From: Polytrichum commune
Lineage: Eukaryota; Streptophyta; Polytrichopsida; Polytrichales; Polytrichaceae
Direction of reading: 5' to 3'
Assembly (NCBI GenBank): GCA_950295325.1
Contig: OX485808.1
Coordinates: forward strand, 35,856,527 to 35,920,526
Length of the DNA stretch: 64,000 nt
This document shows positions 22,808 to 34,273 of the stretch, piece by piece (within the stretch, counting starts at the first letter, position 1; every line of letters starts with the position of its first letter). The translations under genes and the position numbers were made by a program. The notes under the pieces were generated by a model, which worked only from the letters and a program-made list of their open reading frames with translations, ran no database searches and had not been told where the DNA came from.

Positions 22808-23745
22808 ACTACAGAAAAATCCGTTCGAAGTCCACAGATGATGTGGAAGCTTGATAGCAGACACAGTTGTTTCCTTCCGACCTCAAAAATGATGCAAGGA
22901 TAATAACCAAGAGAGAGATGGAACAGACAAACTGCAGAAGTTGTTCAAACCTGTCTGCACTTAAAAATGTTTGAACGAACCAACCACTTACACTCCACTG
23001 GCCCTCAGATGAGGCAAAATCAAAATCAAATGCACTCCTGCCTTGCGGATCTACACTAAAAAAATCATCACAACCTTACGCGCAATCAATGCTCGTCATC
23101 TTTTCTCCCCCAAACCCTAACCTAACCAAACCCTGCCTTGCACACTACGAAACCATCACCCTTCAATCATCCCACGAATGAAACCACCAATTCATCACTC
23201 GCGATTAATAACTAAACCTCCACAATCTTCACATCACATCATCAAAGGTAAAAATCCAAACGGACAAAATCAAAAACACCTCCCAACACCGACACACAGC
23301 TACATTTCACTCCAAAATCCGCAGCAATTCACCATTCACACATCCACAAAGACTCCAAGCAGACACACCACCTGAACCACGAACGCGGAGTCTGGAATAC
23401 CCACAAACGGGGACCAAAGAATTCGCGAGCTGAGACCTAGGGTTTTGATGCGAGAATGTATCAAATTCGGGCTTAAAAAACTCAGAAAAAAACGCTGAAA
23501 AGATGAAAATTCGCAACGGCTTGCGAAGAAGGGAGCCGGAGTGCATGGGAAGTGGATGGAGGCGATGCAGGAAGGATGAAATGATAGATTTGAGTGCGAG
23601 AGGAGAGCAACCGATGCCATAGGCGTGGAGGGGAAGGACTCGGAGGCTTGGAGCGAGGGGCCTAGGGTTTGGCCTCTCGGGAAACCGTCGACCGTATCCT
23701 CGTATTGTATACATACTGTAGTATGTACGCTCCATAGTCACATGA
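22808..23745 (-). promoter_or_regulatory. RBM25 5' UTR and promoter region with telo-box motifs
   Basis: Upstream of the RBM25 start codon, an acceptor-like TTTTTCTGTAG ends at 22809, implying a leader intron. AAACCCTAA (23112-23120) and TAGGGTTT-type motifs near 23438-23446 and 23663-23670 are telo-boxes, frequent near plant translation- and RNA-processing-gene start sites. Long open frames across 23307-23741 show no protein similarity and are probably untranslated leader. Confidence 0.5.
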
Positions 23746-24560
23746 CAATATCACTTTGTGACACATATGCACCAAATGCTAACTACATCAAATACACTAA
23801 ATATTGTAATTAGTGTCACCAATTCTATTTGTCTTGCTCAATATTAATTGTAGGCCGCCCATGTAGTGTCACCAACACTGAATGTAAACCTAAAAGTATT
23901 TCTCATTCCTTTGTAAAAAAAATTTTGAGCATTGCATATTCACAAATGTTGCAATTATTGTCACTTACTAAGCGATTTTTCATTCAAATGTCAATCATCC
24001 ATGTCAATGTATCATTACATAAATGTTTGGATGCAAAATATACAAGACTTTGTTTCAAATTGGCATATGGATGAACCAAAAGTAAGTTAGGATGATAGTA
24101 CTTGTAAACTTATTCATAATAAGTGTCACTAGAAAAGTTACCAAAATGACATAAAACACCATATGACATTAAATACAATATTCAATGTAGTTCTAATATT
24201 GTGGGTTGTAGTAATTTTCTAGAGCCCACATTAATTCTCATGACGAATATAACGATTATTTTGCAACCCATACTAAATTTCTAGTTGAAAAATAGCATGG
24301 GCCACATTAATTTTTTTCCTAGAAAATCAATGTGGGTGATTATATTATTTTGTGCTACTTTTGTCCCATAACTAGTATACAAGGTATTAGTCAAAGGTCT
24401 TTATGAAGACTAGGGGAAGACATGGGGTCTTGGACCCATGTTATGTCCACCTTGACTATAAATTTAGTGTGGCCCACGTTAATTATTTTCACACTAATAG
24501 GATTATTTTAGTGTACTGCCAGTGTTGGCATGTTGTGGCTAGTTGTCAACATGGTTATGA

Positions 24561-24866
24561 ACTAAGGGTGGGTTTACACTTGGGTCCAAAACCACAGAAA
24601 CACCTGTATTGAGTGATCATATTGGCTGAGAGCAAAAAAATTGACCCAAGGAGTTTACACTAGGTTCAAGTCCAATGTATGAGATAATGAAGTGACGCTA
24701 TTTTGATGTTAGTTTCCCACTAAATCTTCGTAGTTGCAAATAAAAAAGGTACTCCTCTTGGTTTGAGAAACTAATCTTCAAACTTGGACCCAATCTTGAA
24801 ACCAAAGGTAAAGTATGTTTAGAGGGTGTTTTGAACCATGAGTTTCTTGAATTCAAACCTTAATGT
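24561..24866. mobile_element. Inverted-repeat element with GTGGGTTTACA ends
   Basis: It starts GGGTGGGTTTACACTTGGG and ends with the inverted form TGTAAACCCACAC. A related element with (G)GTGGGTTTACATTAGGGTC ends is at 35545-35762, and both resemble the GGGCCGGTTTACACTA end of 27629-28665. Target duplication is not clear, so the boundaries are approximate. Confidence 0.4.
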
Positions 24867-26601
24867 AAACCCACACAAAGATGAGCATGTGTTGAATGGT
24901 CACTTTAAGCATTGCACCCACTTTTCTTAGGTTGCAAAACATGCAATTAGTGCGAGATGATGGCCAATTCCAAATTGTGTCCATGGTTTTTTCCTCCTTT
25001 TTTTTGAAGCCCGTTATGAATACCTTGTCAAACTTTTTTTATGACACTATTTCTAAAATGGGTGCTCCATGTACAACTTGTTCTAAAATGATGGATGATT
25101 TGCCTAAAGGCTTGCAACTTGAAACAATTACTTGTCAACCTCAAACTGGGCCATCAACAACAAACAACGATGCAACTTCGTGCAATTGAATCCTCACTGT
25201 CACCTTCTCTCAAATATTAACGTTCGCGATAGGATTAACCTCACACCAACGCTAGAAACAAAATGCCCGCGAAATTCATCGAATTGTATCCACTTCAATT
25301 GTATGTCATCTTGGTTGCTTTGGGGCAACATGTGAAGATGTCAATGAAAAACATAAGTCATGTCTGCCTCCACATCCACACTCTATCAGTTTGGAATGCA
25401 CTCCAATGCAGCTTATGGTCAATAGCACATCACACAACCACAATGGGCAAGGTGTGCTCAAACCTTCGTGACCAATCCTGATAGTAGAAAAATGTAAGGT
25501 TCACTACATATACACAATATCACCATACACTTGGTACCCACAAGCATAGAAGTTCACCCCAAATTGCAAGTTTAGGGACTTCTTCCACACATTGCCAACT
25601 GCCATTGCAAATTGAGCATTGAACATTTAACATTTAGCAATGACCACCAAGCTTTGGAAGTCATCAAATTGCAAGTATGACACAACATTTCGGAACACGT
25701 GCTTGCGAGCACACATTACTATGGACATGAATCAAAATAGATTATGAAAAACAACGTAAATGAACAAACTCATGTTTTGGCTTACTAGGGATGACTTGCC
25801 CATTGTGGAATGCACTCAACCAACATATACATATGGAGAATGGATAATGTTTGAAGAACCATGCCACACATATATGCGTTCATGGTATTAAAGAAATGGG
25901 AACCACCCGACTAAGTTTTTGATGGCGTCTCCCTATCCCAACTATTGCCATTCGTAGGTGACACGTAGGGAATCACAAAATATGGGTAAACCTATAAACT
26001 ATGTTGCTAGTCCTACACAATGGTATGCCTTCACAATTAACCCAATTCCTTTAGGATGTGTGTATTTCCCACATCACCATGTGGACATGACAACCATACA
26101 TAACCTAAAACTGCAATGTGGGAAAACAATGATTACAACATTTGGCAAGGCGAGTCTCGGACACCTTTTAGAAACATGACTTGTCATGAAACCCAAACTT
26201 GGCCCATTAAATAACAAAAACATTCTACTCACATTACTTTGCCATTGTTATTGATTGTCGTGCAGTGCCTCGTGTTCTCTCATTGTCATTCAATGCCATG
26301 ATGCCAAACAATAGAGGGTTTAATTGTTTTAAAAGTCTTGTCGACATACTTGTCCACAACCATCTGTAATTTCCTTCATGCGACATTCACTTCAACGCAT
26401 ATTGGGATTCACATCGTTCCTTCCACCGCCCTCCCTATAGTAAACTGCATATTATACTTTACTCTACAAACAACAACATCACTATAATGTCCCCAATGTG
26501 ACTTTCATTTCCCACAGTGACAAAATATAATGTCATGTTCCAAAAACTCGGACATCCCATGCAAAAATCCCATGTGTATGACACGTATGTGGTCACCAGT
26601 A

Positions 26602-26615
26602 CCCCCCCCCCCCCC
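26602..26615. repeat. Poly(C) run, 14 bases
   Basis: An uninterrupted C homopolymer on the plus strand, unusual in such AT-rich DNA. Its length should be treated with caution because homopolymers are prone to sequencing error. Confidence 0.7.
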
Positions 26616-27424
26616 GGATACTGTTTCATGCATAGTACCTTGCACAATTACCTACTAAGGGAAAATTCCCTCCCTTGAAGAACAACTTGTAGAAGTCTAC
26701 ATGTTGTTAGTGTGTTTTGTTGGTAAAGCTTCTTGGTTCATAACCATGTCACAATGAGAAAATAGATTGGGGGCACCCTCATCAACATAATGCAAACACT
26801 CATACGTCAGGGCCACATGGAGTTTGTACATTCTTTGCAAGTTCCCATGTATTCGTGTAGCACCAAGCATGTATGCGGCGTTACGAACATCCCCAACATC
26901 CTCCAAGCACATGGATGCGCAACCACGACATTAAAACCATTACACAACATCACATGTGGTGTAGCCAACATATAACAATAACCTCCACTGCCATCCGTGT
27001 ATATTAAAATCCCCTCATGTGCGCCCATGTGAGTGTGCATGCACTGTCAAAACACCTCACAACAACTGCTAATTTACTTGTGGTGCAACACATACAACAT
27101 GGCAATACACACATACCAATGCCACACCCTATATGTCATGAAAGGAGTAGTGCACCTTGCCCAACAAGGGAGCGGGTTGCGGTGGGTTGGGTGTGTAAGG
27201 TCTACTGTTCAAGTTCAAGTCATCATGGCCCCAATCTTCCATGTTCCAAGGATCATCAGATAGATAGAAACTCCAACCCCTTTCAAGCAAGGGGCCGGCG
27301 TGAATAAAGTGTCCGTTCGTAATGCCAATGACCCGATGCCCACTGGACAAGGGGACATTGGAACAAATACTACTCTCCCCTTTCGAGGATGGACACTATA
27401 GTGACACACTATACAAGTTCCTAG

Positions 27425-27615
27425 CTAGCCACTAGTGCCTTGAAGATACCGGACATGATATCCCCCCAAAAGGCTTTGAGGTACCCATACAACAAGGTCC
27501 AAGGACCCCCCACCGTAGTTGGGTGGACTGAGGTGATGAGCACCACGCCGGCATGGGGAATAGAACCCACAACCTCCTCATTGGGGGCCATGAGCCCTAA
27601 CCACCAAGCCAAGGC
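27425..27615 (-). mobile_element. tRNA-derived SINE candidate
   Basis: On the minus strand an A-box-like TGGCTTGGTGG (27601-27611; one mismatch to TGGCNNAGTGG) is followed 33 bases later by a B-box-like GGTTCTATTCC (27557-27567; one mismatch to GGTTCGANNCC). The spacing is that of a tRNA. A downstream body of about 130 bp follows. It sits 13 bases from the left end of the element 27629-28665. It is unlike the 4720/14720 pair outside the boxes. Confidence 0.5.
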
Positions 27616-27628
27616 CCGTGGTGCCTCA

Positions 27629-28665
27629 GGGCCGGTTTACACTACGGTGGAGAAGGCCTCCGGTCGGTCAAGAATGCTTGGCCAAGACATGGTTATATGA
27701 GGCAAATGATGGATGTGCCGGAGAAGAATTAAAAGCAATAAAATATTTTTATTGAGTTGGGCTTCTCCGGAAGAGGAGTTTCTTGTCCGTCCTCTTGAGG
27801 CTGGACAAGAAACTCCTCCTCCGGAGAAGCCCAACTCCAAAAAGTGCCGCCATGTAGGCGGCCATGTCATTTTATCATCCATGAGAAAAGTTCACCACCA
27901 TTGTTTTCTTCACCTATCGTAGACATGCTACTAACCGTGCAGCACCACTTACCGTGCATGTCACGATACTCCACCATGCCACTTACCGTGTACTTATAAT
28001 CTCGGCTGTCAAATTATATCACATGCAATCTCAACCGTCCGATGTCTCTCAAACTCAATCATGACCGCGCCAATGACCTAAAACATCACTGTCAACTCAC
28101 ACTCATCATGGAGTTTCCTTCAGTCGAATCACATAGCAAGGTGTAGATGTAGCAATTTGATGAAGATGAAAAGAGCAGACCTTGCCATGGCCAAAAAAGA
28201 AGCAAAAATTTCAACAACAACTTGAGAAGAAAATGGCTACACAAGTCAAAAGGACAATATCAAAACCTCATCAATTTCCTATGCCTACAAAGAAGAGGGC
28301 AACATTTGTAGCTCCTTTAGTGAAACCTAACATGCACGGTTAGTGAATGGCACATTGATAACACATTGATGCATATAGTTGTGAACTTGATTGTAGAAAG
28401 GTTACAACTTTTCAAATACAATTGTCATTTCATTTTACCACAATACTCTCATCTCATTTACTAATTACAAATTTTTTTAAAAAAATTAAAAGGTTTAACC
28501 CACCTTGTGGAAAACCATTTGAAACCCAAATATGCACGGTTAGTAGCATGTCTACGATAGTGTAAACACCCACCGGTCAAGAGTTGCATTTTCGACCAAT
28601 CACAATTGAGAAACGCCCTTTTTTTCATGACCAGTGGACTTCTCCACCGTAGTGTAAACCGGCCC
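27629..28665. mobile_element. PIF/Harbinger-like non-autonomous element, 1037 bp
   Basis: Perfect 27-bp terminal inverted repeats (27629-27655 and 28639-28665) start GGGCCGGTTTACACTACGG. TCA flanks both ends (27626-27628 and 28666-28668), consistent with a three-base T-N-A duplication. Inside lies a second perfect inverted repeat of 28 bp (27914-27941 with 28533-28560) and a strong hairpin (27754-27837). No transposase frame is visible. Confidence 0.8.
27754..27837. repeat. Long perfect-stem hairpin inside the element
   Basis: Arms of 35 nt (27754-27788 and 27803-27837) pair with a single mismatch around a 14-nt loop that itself contains CCTC/GAGG. Outer arm bases are GAGTTGGGCTTCTCCGGA. Either strand would form a stable stem-loop if transcribed. 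Confidence 0.9.
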
Positions 28666-29222
28666 TCAAGGATCATCATCTACAAATGGTGGTGACACAA
28701 GCCTATGCATTCAATCGCAAACATGCATGTCATTGATCTTGAACCCCAACCTGTTCTTTGTCAGGGGGAATATGGAGTTTATTAATGGCACCACCTATTT
28801 TATGACCGCCAACACTGGCCTCCGACCTTGTGACGGTGTTATTAAGAATCAATTCAACATTCATTGCTTGTCCACAGACATTCTCACAACCTTTTTTGTG
28901 AGAAGCCCGCGACATCGTGCTAGTAAGAAAATCATATACAATCACATGGATGAACGCCCAATTCGGGTACTAATCCTAGGTGGTAAACTTTATGCCTAAT
29001 GTGTGGCTAGTTCTGGATCCAAAAATGGACACCGATAATTTTTATGTGGTCCGCCTACCCATCTAATAAGAGGCTCCACATGAGCCTTCTCTACGTAGGA
29101 GAGGTTGGTAGCAATGAGGGGCATACTTTTAATGTTCATGGGATAATGGGATTGCGTTGGACCCTATCCTATTCTAACTGCATTGTCCAATACTATGTAC
29201 TGGCCCACATGGAAAAACTCAG

Positions 29223-29445
29223 TACCCTAAATATGATATTTAGTGTGACTTACTATTTGGAATTATGCAATTCTATATTTATTTGTTGTACATCTCATAT
29301 TTTACCAACAAATGTGAAATTGGTAGTTTGGACATAATAGAACATTAACAACTTTACCTGGTAAAAAAATATTTCACTGGTAAAAAGATATAGCACCATG
29401 TAAATCCAAATAGTAAGTCATACTAAATATTTTATTTGGTGTAGT
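29223..29445. mobile_element. 223-bp MITE family M1, copy 3
   Basis: The left end CCTAAATATGATATTTAGTG then TGACTTACTATTTGGA is mirrored on the right by TCCAAATAGTAAGTCA then ACTAAATATTTTATTTGGTG. Length and layout equal the copies at 14118-14341 and 18301-18523. Confidence 0.75.
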
Positions 29446-29605
29446 TACTTGAATGTGGAAGGCCACATGGACTGGTGCATTACATCATGCCTTTTGCTCA
29501 CATTGCTAATTTACATATGCAATTGTCACAATCGTTGTTGGACTACATAATCAACAAGAGAAATGTGTAGACCTTGGATAGTTGGCCAACTAGCATCACC
29601 TAGCT

Positions 29606-30310
29606 AAATTTTCCGGGCCCTTATTTGTCACTTAGCTTTAGCTATCTAACTTTTTTATGAACTCTCATTTTCACTCAGTTTTGACTAGCTAAAAATTTGT
29701 GTGACATGCATATTCTTTCTAAACCAGAGAGAAATCCATTCAAACGAAACGAAACTATATATATATATATATATACATATATATAATTGTAATACTTTTG
29801 GTTGGCTTTGTATTTTCATGTTGTTGCACAAGGAAATTGAAAGGCTTAAAATCAACATGTATAGTCGGCTTCCTCACTTTTGACTGGCACTGGTGATAGA
29901 TCATCATCTTCGTCATTATCATCATCATCTTCTTCATTTTCATTATTATTGGAATCGTCAATGTCATCTGGCAATTATGGACAAGATGGAATCAAGGTGT
30001 TCCAAATTGAAGATTTTGCAACATCTACTGGATTATTATGAATTAGGCTTGTGTTGAGTTTTGAAATCATTTTTGTTGTAATGAGTATGGGTCTGAGAGA
30101 TGACCGTTTGGGTGCAATGACATCATTCATTTCACCAAGATTACATTCAAATTCCAACTAGCTATTAGCTAACTTTAGTTGGCTAACTTTCTTCGCCTGG
30201 ATTATGGCACTTAGTTTTAGCTAGCGATTCTTTTGAGGCACCAAATTCATGCGTAGCTTAAGATAGTTGGACTTTTTAGCTAGCTAAATAATTGCCCACT
30301 TAGTTAGTTG
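29606..30310. other. Possible decayed transposon with coding relic
   Basis: The edges carry AGCTAGCTAA-rich sequence and loosely inverted GGGC--TTATTT motifs. Between them the minus strand reads 60 codons (30157-29975), a stop, then in another frame an acidic tract rich in Asp, Glu and Asn (about 29960-29880). I do not recognise the protein, and a frameshift and stop interrupt it. Confidence 0.25.
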
Positions 30311-30824
30311 TTTGAGGTCTGGAAATGTGGATGACGAATTGTGGTGGTTGAGCTCGGACAACTACCTACTCAAAATTATTCTGGACATAACCAATAGTTC
30401 ATCTAAGAATAAAAAAGTTATCATAACTTGTCGCATTCTTCATCCACAAAAGGCATAAATGTCATTTATAATACGTAAATTTTGTCCATGAGTTGATAAA
30501 TTAGAATAGAAAATGAACTTTAGTAGGTGGATGACTTGCTGCTCCCTGGCTCGTTATTTGTCTTGCCTCTCTTTGGCTATCCAAACCATAACCAATATGG
30601 TTTTAGAGATACTCCAAAGATTATGTATGGAAATGTTCTATGCATGGATTAAAAAACACAAGGAATTGTTGGAACGTGCTCTCCACTTTGATGAACGACT
30701 GGTTAAGCTATGTCCTTATTTCTCTTCTTTCTATTTGTATTTTCATAAAAGTTTAAACGTGAAGATGCAGAATGTGTCATGAAGTGTGGCCACCACTCAC
30801 ATGTATTTCTTCCTCCCCTGTTTT

Positions 30825-30849
30825 TAGGGTTTAGGGTTTGGTAGGGTTT
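30825..30849 (+). promoter_or_regulatory. Telo-box cluster upstream of maMYB
   Basis: TAGGGTTTAGGGTTT (30825-30839) and a second TAGGGTTT (30842-30849) lie about 200 bases before the start codon. Interstitial telomere-repeat boxes are typical near plant promoters and first exons of broadly expressed genes. Confidence 0.6.
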
Positions 30850-31045
30850 CGCATCGAAATCAGTCTTCAGACACCTTCAATCTCCATGCGACAACCCTGC
30901 CGCTGCAAAATCTCCGTGTATCATCACCCGAATTGCGTGATGATGAATGTTACGCATTTGTTTTAACGATTTTCTTGGCTTCAAACGCCGAATTTGAAAG
31001 CTTCCACCTTGGGAATAGGTCGCATCTTGTTCCAACCGAAACAGA

Positions 31046-31747
31046 ATGGATTTCGACATCGTAGATGATATCAAGCCGAGATTCCAGTTGCGATCGGAGC
31101 CTCTCAACAATGCGGAAGAGGAAAGCAGCAAGGATGTGGACAAAGTGCTAATTGCAATCTGCGTTAGTGCCGCAGTTTTATTAGTAGGTCTTTCTTGGTT
31201 CCTTACCGGTGTGCTTCAGTTTCTTACTCTGTGGTTGGCGCTCTCTCTCGGTCTCGGCCCTTTCGCGCCTTCCGCTTTTACGGGCGGCGATTGTAGAGTG
31301 GGCAAAGGGGAGCCTCTTCCCGAGGTGGAATCGGTAGAAGTGACCCCAGCTGAAACTGAGAGAAGACCTAAATTCGGCAGTAGGAGGTCGGATGCAAGCG
31401 TCGCTAAGGTTTCGTCAACGGATAATCTACAGACTCCAGTAGAGGTAGAATCGAATGGCAATCATTTGCAAGGGAGCTCAAAGGATGTGGCAGAGAAGGA
31501 CCTTCCGAAAAACGGCAAGGATGGCAATGTCAAAGGGAAATCTGATTGGACTGAGGCTCAGGATAAAGCACTTGTGTTGGCGTTGAAGACATTTCGGAAG
31601 GACACTCCAATGCGATGGGACAAAATTGCTGTTGCTGTACCTGGCCGTTCCAAGGCCCAGTGTTTCAAAAGGTTTTCAGAGCTTCGAGAGGGCTTCCGAA
31701 ATGCAAGGAATGAAAACAATCAGGGTGGAGATTCAGGGTTGGAGTAA
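31046..31747 (+). CDS. maMYB: Membrane-anchored MYB/SANT protein, maMYB-like
   Basis: Single-exon gene of 233 aa. The N-terminus (MDFDIVDD then PRFQL) and the segment GPFAPSAFTGG after the membrane region match Arabidopsis maMYB (At5g45420), an ER-membrane-anchored MYB. Two hydrophobic segments, about residues 34-53 and 56-74, should anchor it in the membrane. A low-complexity charged linker follows. A SANT/MYB repeat occupies about 167-217, with Trp168 and the W(D/E)KIA motif, and PGRSKAQC before the third helix. The Arabidopsis protein is longer and, as I recall, has an additional SANT-like segment between the membrane region and the C-terminal MYB; that segment is absent here. Teloboxes lie upstream. 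Whether the MYB part is released to the nucleus cannot be judged. Confidence 0.9.
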   Translation: MDFDIVDDIKPRFQLRSEPLNNAEEESSKDVDKVLIAICVSAAVLLVGLSWFLTGVLQFLTLWLALSLGLGPFAPSAFTGGDCRVGKGEPLPEVESVEVTPAETERRPKFGSRRSDASVAKVSSTDNLQTPVEVESNGNHLQGSSKDVAEKDLPKNGKDGNVKGKSDWTEAQDKALVLALKTFRKDTPMRWDKIAVAVPGRSKAQCFKRFSELREGFRNARNENNQGGDSGLE

Positions 31748-32525
31748 CGGTAGACTGATTGCAGGTTCCTTCTGAGTTTTAGAAATTGTTGTTTCTGCAA
31801 TTTTGGATTGAAACATGAAGAGCTAGATAGAGGGAGTCCTTTATACAATAACACACGCCATGCTCAGAGTTGTATTCTAAACAAGGGTTAATTATCTACA
31901 GGATCTGTTTCTAAAATGAGCAGGTCTGCAGTTCCTTCTTAGACTGGATCATTGTTGCAAGCTCCTATGATGCTTGCTGCTCAAGAATGATATTCATTAT
32001 TTATCTCTGAATCTATTGAAGTTGGTCTGCCCCTCCAACCATTTTCTTAGTCTCATGGCGAACTCTCGGCTGTGGACATACATTGCACTTGAATTCTCTC
32101 ACAACTGTGTAGCGTAGAAGTAGCGTTTCTCATTGAGAATATTGATGGATCCTTATGTTGTCTATTGACATGCTCTAGAAACCAGCTGATGAATTTGCAG
32201 TGGACTGCCTTTGGATGCAGAACCTCATGATTCAGAAGCCTTTGGATTTCTTGAATCCGCACAGCTTTACAGCTTGATAGGTACTATGAGTTTAGTGATT
32301 GAACATGCTGTCTTGGTGATGTTGCTGGACTTTTCAAGGCTCTCTAGATTTGTCTTCTGAGTTCCCACATCACCCATATTCAAGCAACACAGAAGACTTT
32401 CTCTTTGTGAATATGAAATAGATTGTTTACTGATTGTTTACCACGGCAATCTTGGATAGAGGTTCTGCTTCGATGTTTACACATGGGTAATATTTCTATG
32501 TTGCAGAATCATTTTGTTCCAGGCA

Positions 32526-32825
32526 GGTATGGAATGCTGAGTATCTGCATATGAGAGAAATGCATTTATTTCAATCACTTATCTGCGGGCAGTCTTAGGT
32601 TTATGATCAGGTGTTTGAATCTGTTGATATTGGTTTATACATTCTTCTGTTTATATCTGGATAGAAACCAGAGCAGCAGGAACATCGCAGATCCATGCAG
32701 GTATGGGAGGTTGATTACGTACGAAGAGAAGTGTATTCGTTTCAAACATTCATCTGAGGGCAGTCTTAGGCTAATAATAGGGTATTTGAATTTGTTGCCA
32801 TTGGTTCTTACTCATCCTTCAATTT

Positions 32826-32866
<41 letters not shown>

Positions 32867-33105
32867 TGCAGTTATGAAAGGTTGAGTATGTACACATGAA
32901 ATGAAGTACATTCATGTCAAACACTCATCCGAAGGCAATCTTAGGCTTATGATTAGGTTTTTGAATTTGTTGACACTGGTTCTTATATATCCTTCAAGAT
33001 ATATGTGCATAGAAACCAGAGGAGCAGGAATATTGGGATCCATGCAAGTACTGCAGGTTGAGTATCTACACATGAAGAAAGATGTGCATTGCAGTCGGCC
33101 AGAAT
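32526..33105 (+). repeat. Tandem array T1, about 175-bp unit, three copies plus a partial
   Basis: Units begin with G(G)TATGG(G)AGGTTGA-like sequence at 32526, 32700, 32870 and 33046. Each carries AGAA(G)TGCATT, CATC(T/C)GAGGGCAGTCTTAGG, TTGAATTTGTTG, CATCCTTCA and AGAAACCAGAG-AGCAGGAA in order. An (AG)16 microsatellite (32829-32860) interrupts the second unit. The same unit recurs in an intron at 43672-44115 and as a fragment at 34970-35025. Confidence 0.85.
32829..32860. repeat. (AG)16 microsatellite
   Basis: An uninterrupted AG dinucleotide run lying inside the second unit of the tandem array, replacing the tail of that unit. Confidence 0.9.
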
Positions 33106-34273
33106 TCTTGACAAAATTCCTTGTCATTTCTATACACTAAGATTACCCATAAAGCAACACTTGTTGGACTATGGAAGAGTTGGATCACAGAAAACCCTTA
33201 GAAACATCAAGGAGAATTAGACAGGTGAAGAGTGGTATCTTAAAGAATCTGACCAGACTTGGCATTCTTTGCGACATGATGGAAAAATCCAGTAATATAG
33301 CAGATGCATTGGCCACCTTTCGAAGGCGTGTGGTCTGGTCACAAGTCCGACCCTTTGGTTGTTGCTGAGGGAAATGGATCTTAAATGGTTACTTTTTTCG
33401 ACTAGCTCACTTCTCCTAGGACATGACACACATGATTAGTACAAGATGATTAGCAAGCCACTTCCTCATAATTTTTGGAGCTCATGTGGAGATCTTTTTT
33501 ATTAAGGAAAGTGAAGATTCTTGTGATCATTAAATGGTCATACACGTCCCTTCAATTGTGTTGATTATTGAGCTTTGAATGGTTATCATATTTTGAGCAC
33601 ATAATCCAATTTCTTTTACGTACATGTCTTTTTGGTATCCGTTCTTGGAATCAAATCCTATACCTCACAAATACAAGTGTCTTAATACTTTGGTAAGATG
33701 ACCTTCACAAAAGTTTACACCTCAATTTCATGATAGTGGACCTTTACCTCTAGCAACTTCATGAATCTTCCAAAGAGATTTCATAAATTTTTATACACTC
33801 TGTTTTTCATATTCTCAACTTTTTGCCTCCTCGTTGTGCAATCTTTGCCTTCTTGTTGTTCATTGTGTCTCATTGTTTTGTGTTTACTTGGAAGTCTCGC
33901 CTTGATGTTGATTTTTCTTTGGTCTTTCATTACAATACCTCAAAGTAGGAAGCAAGCAATGCTGATTCATTCTTTGGTCATTGATTATTGTACATCAAAG
34001 CAAGCAACACAAACCCGATGTAGTTGGAGTGCGCAATCTCGTGGATTTGAGAGTGTAGTGATTAGGAGTTATACATGATGTATCATTCTTTGTGTAATAA
34101 AGTTAAAGAGTTCATGAAATTGATTTTGTGAAGTTGTGAATATTGGTACCATATCATGAATTTGTTCACAGCATGTAGTTAAATTGGTTGAAAGTTGAAG
34201 TTAAATTGGTTGTCTATATAGTGAACTTGGTTCATGATTCCAATGAAATTGTTAGAATTGATTGATAAATTGG

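Larger units (their letters stand above)
23746..30820. other. Gene-free, repeat-rich intergenic region
   Basis: No intact gene is recognisable on either strand over about 7 kb. It holds the M1 MITE at 29223-29445, the inverted-repeat element 27629-28665, a SINE candidate at 27425-27615, a (TA)n tract near 29756-29784 and a run of 14 C at 26602-26615. Short protein-like stretches on the minus strand (about 26700-27400 and 29880-30157) are broken by frameshifts and look like decayed element genes. Confidence 0.6.

Noticed and set aside
23307-23741. 144-codon minus-strand frame upstream of RBM25
   Set aside because: It lies where the RBM25 leader and promoter should be, has no protein similarity, and is separated from the RBM25 start by a leader-intron acceptor.
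32526-33105. CRISPR-like array
   Set aside because: The repeats are long contiguous tandem units without short repeat/unique spacer alternation, and the genome is a plant's.
33761-34078. 105-codon hydrophobic plus-strand frame
   Set aside because: Low-complexity Leu/Phe/Cys composition from T-rich DNA, with no similarity and no start context. Treated as a chance frame.
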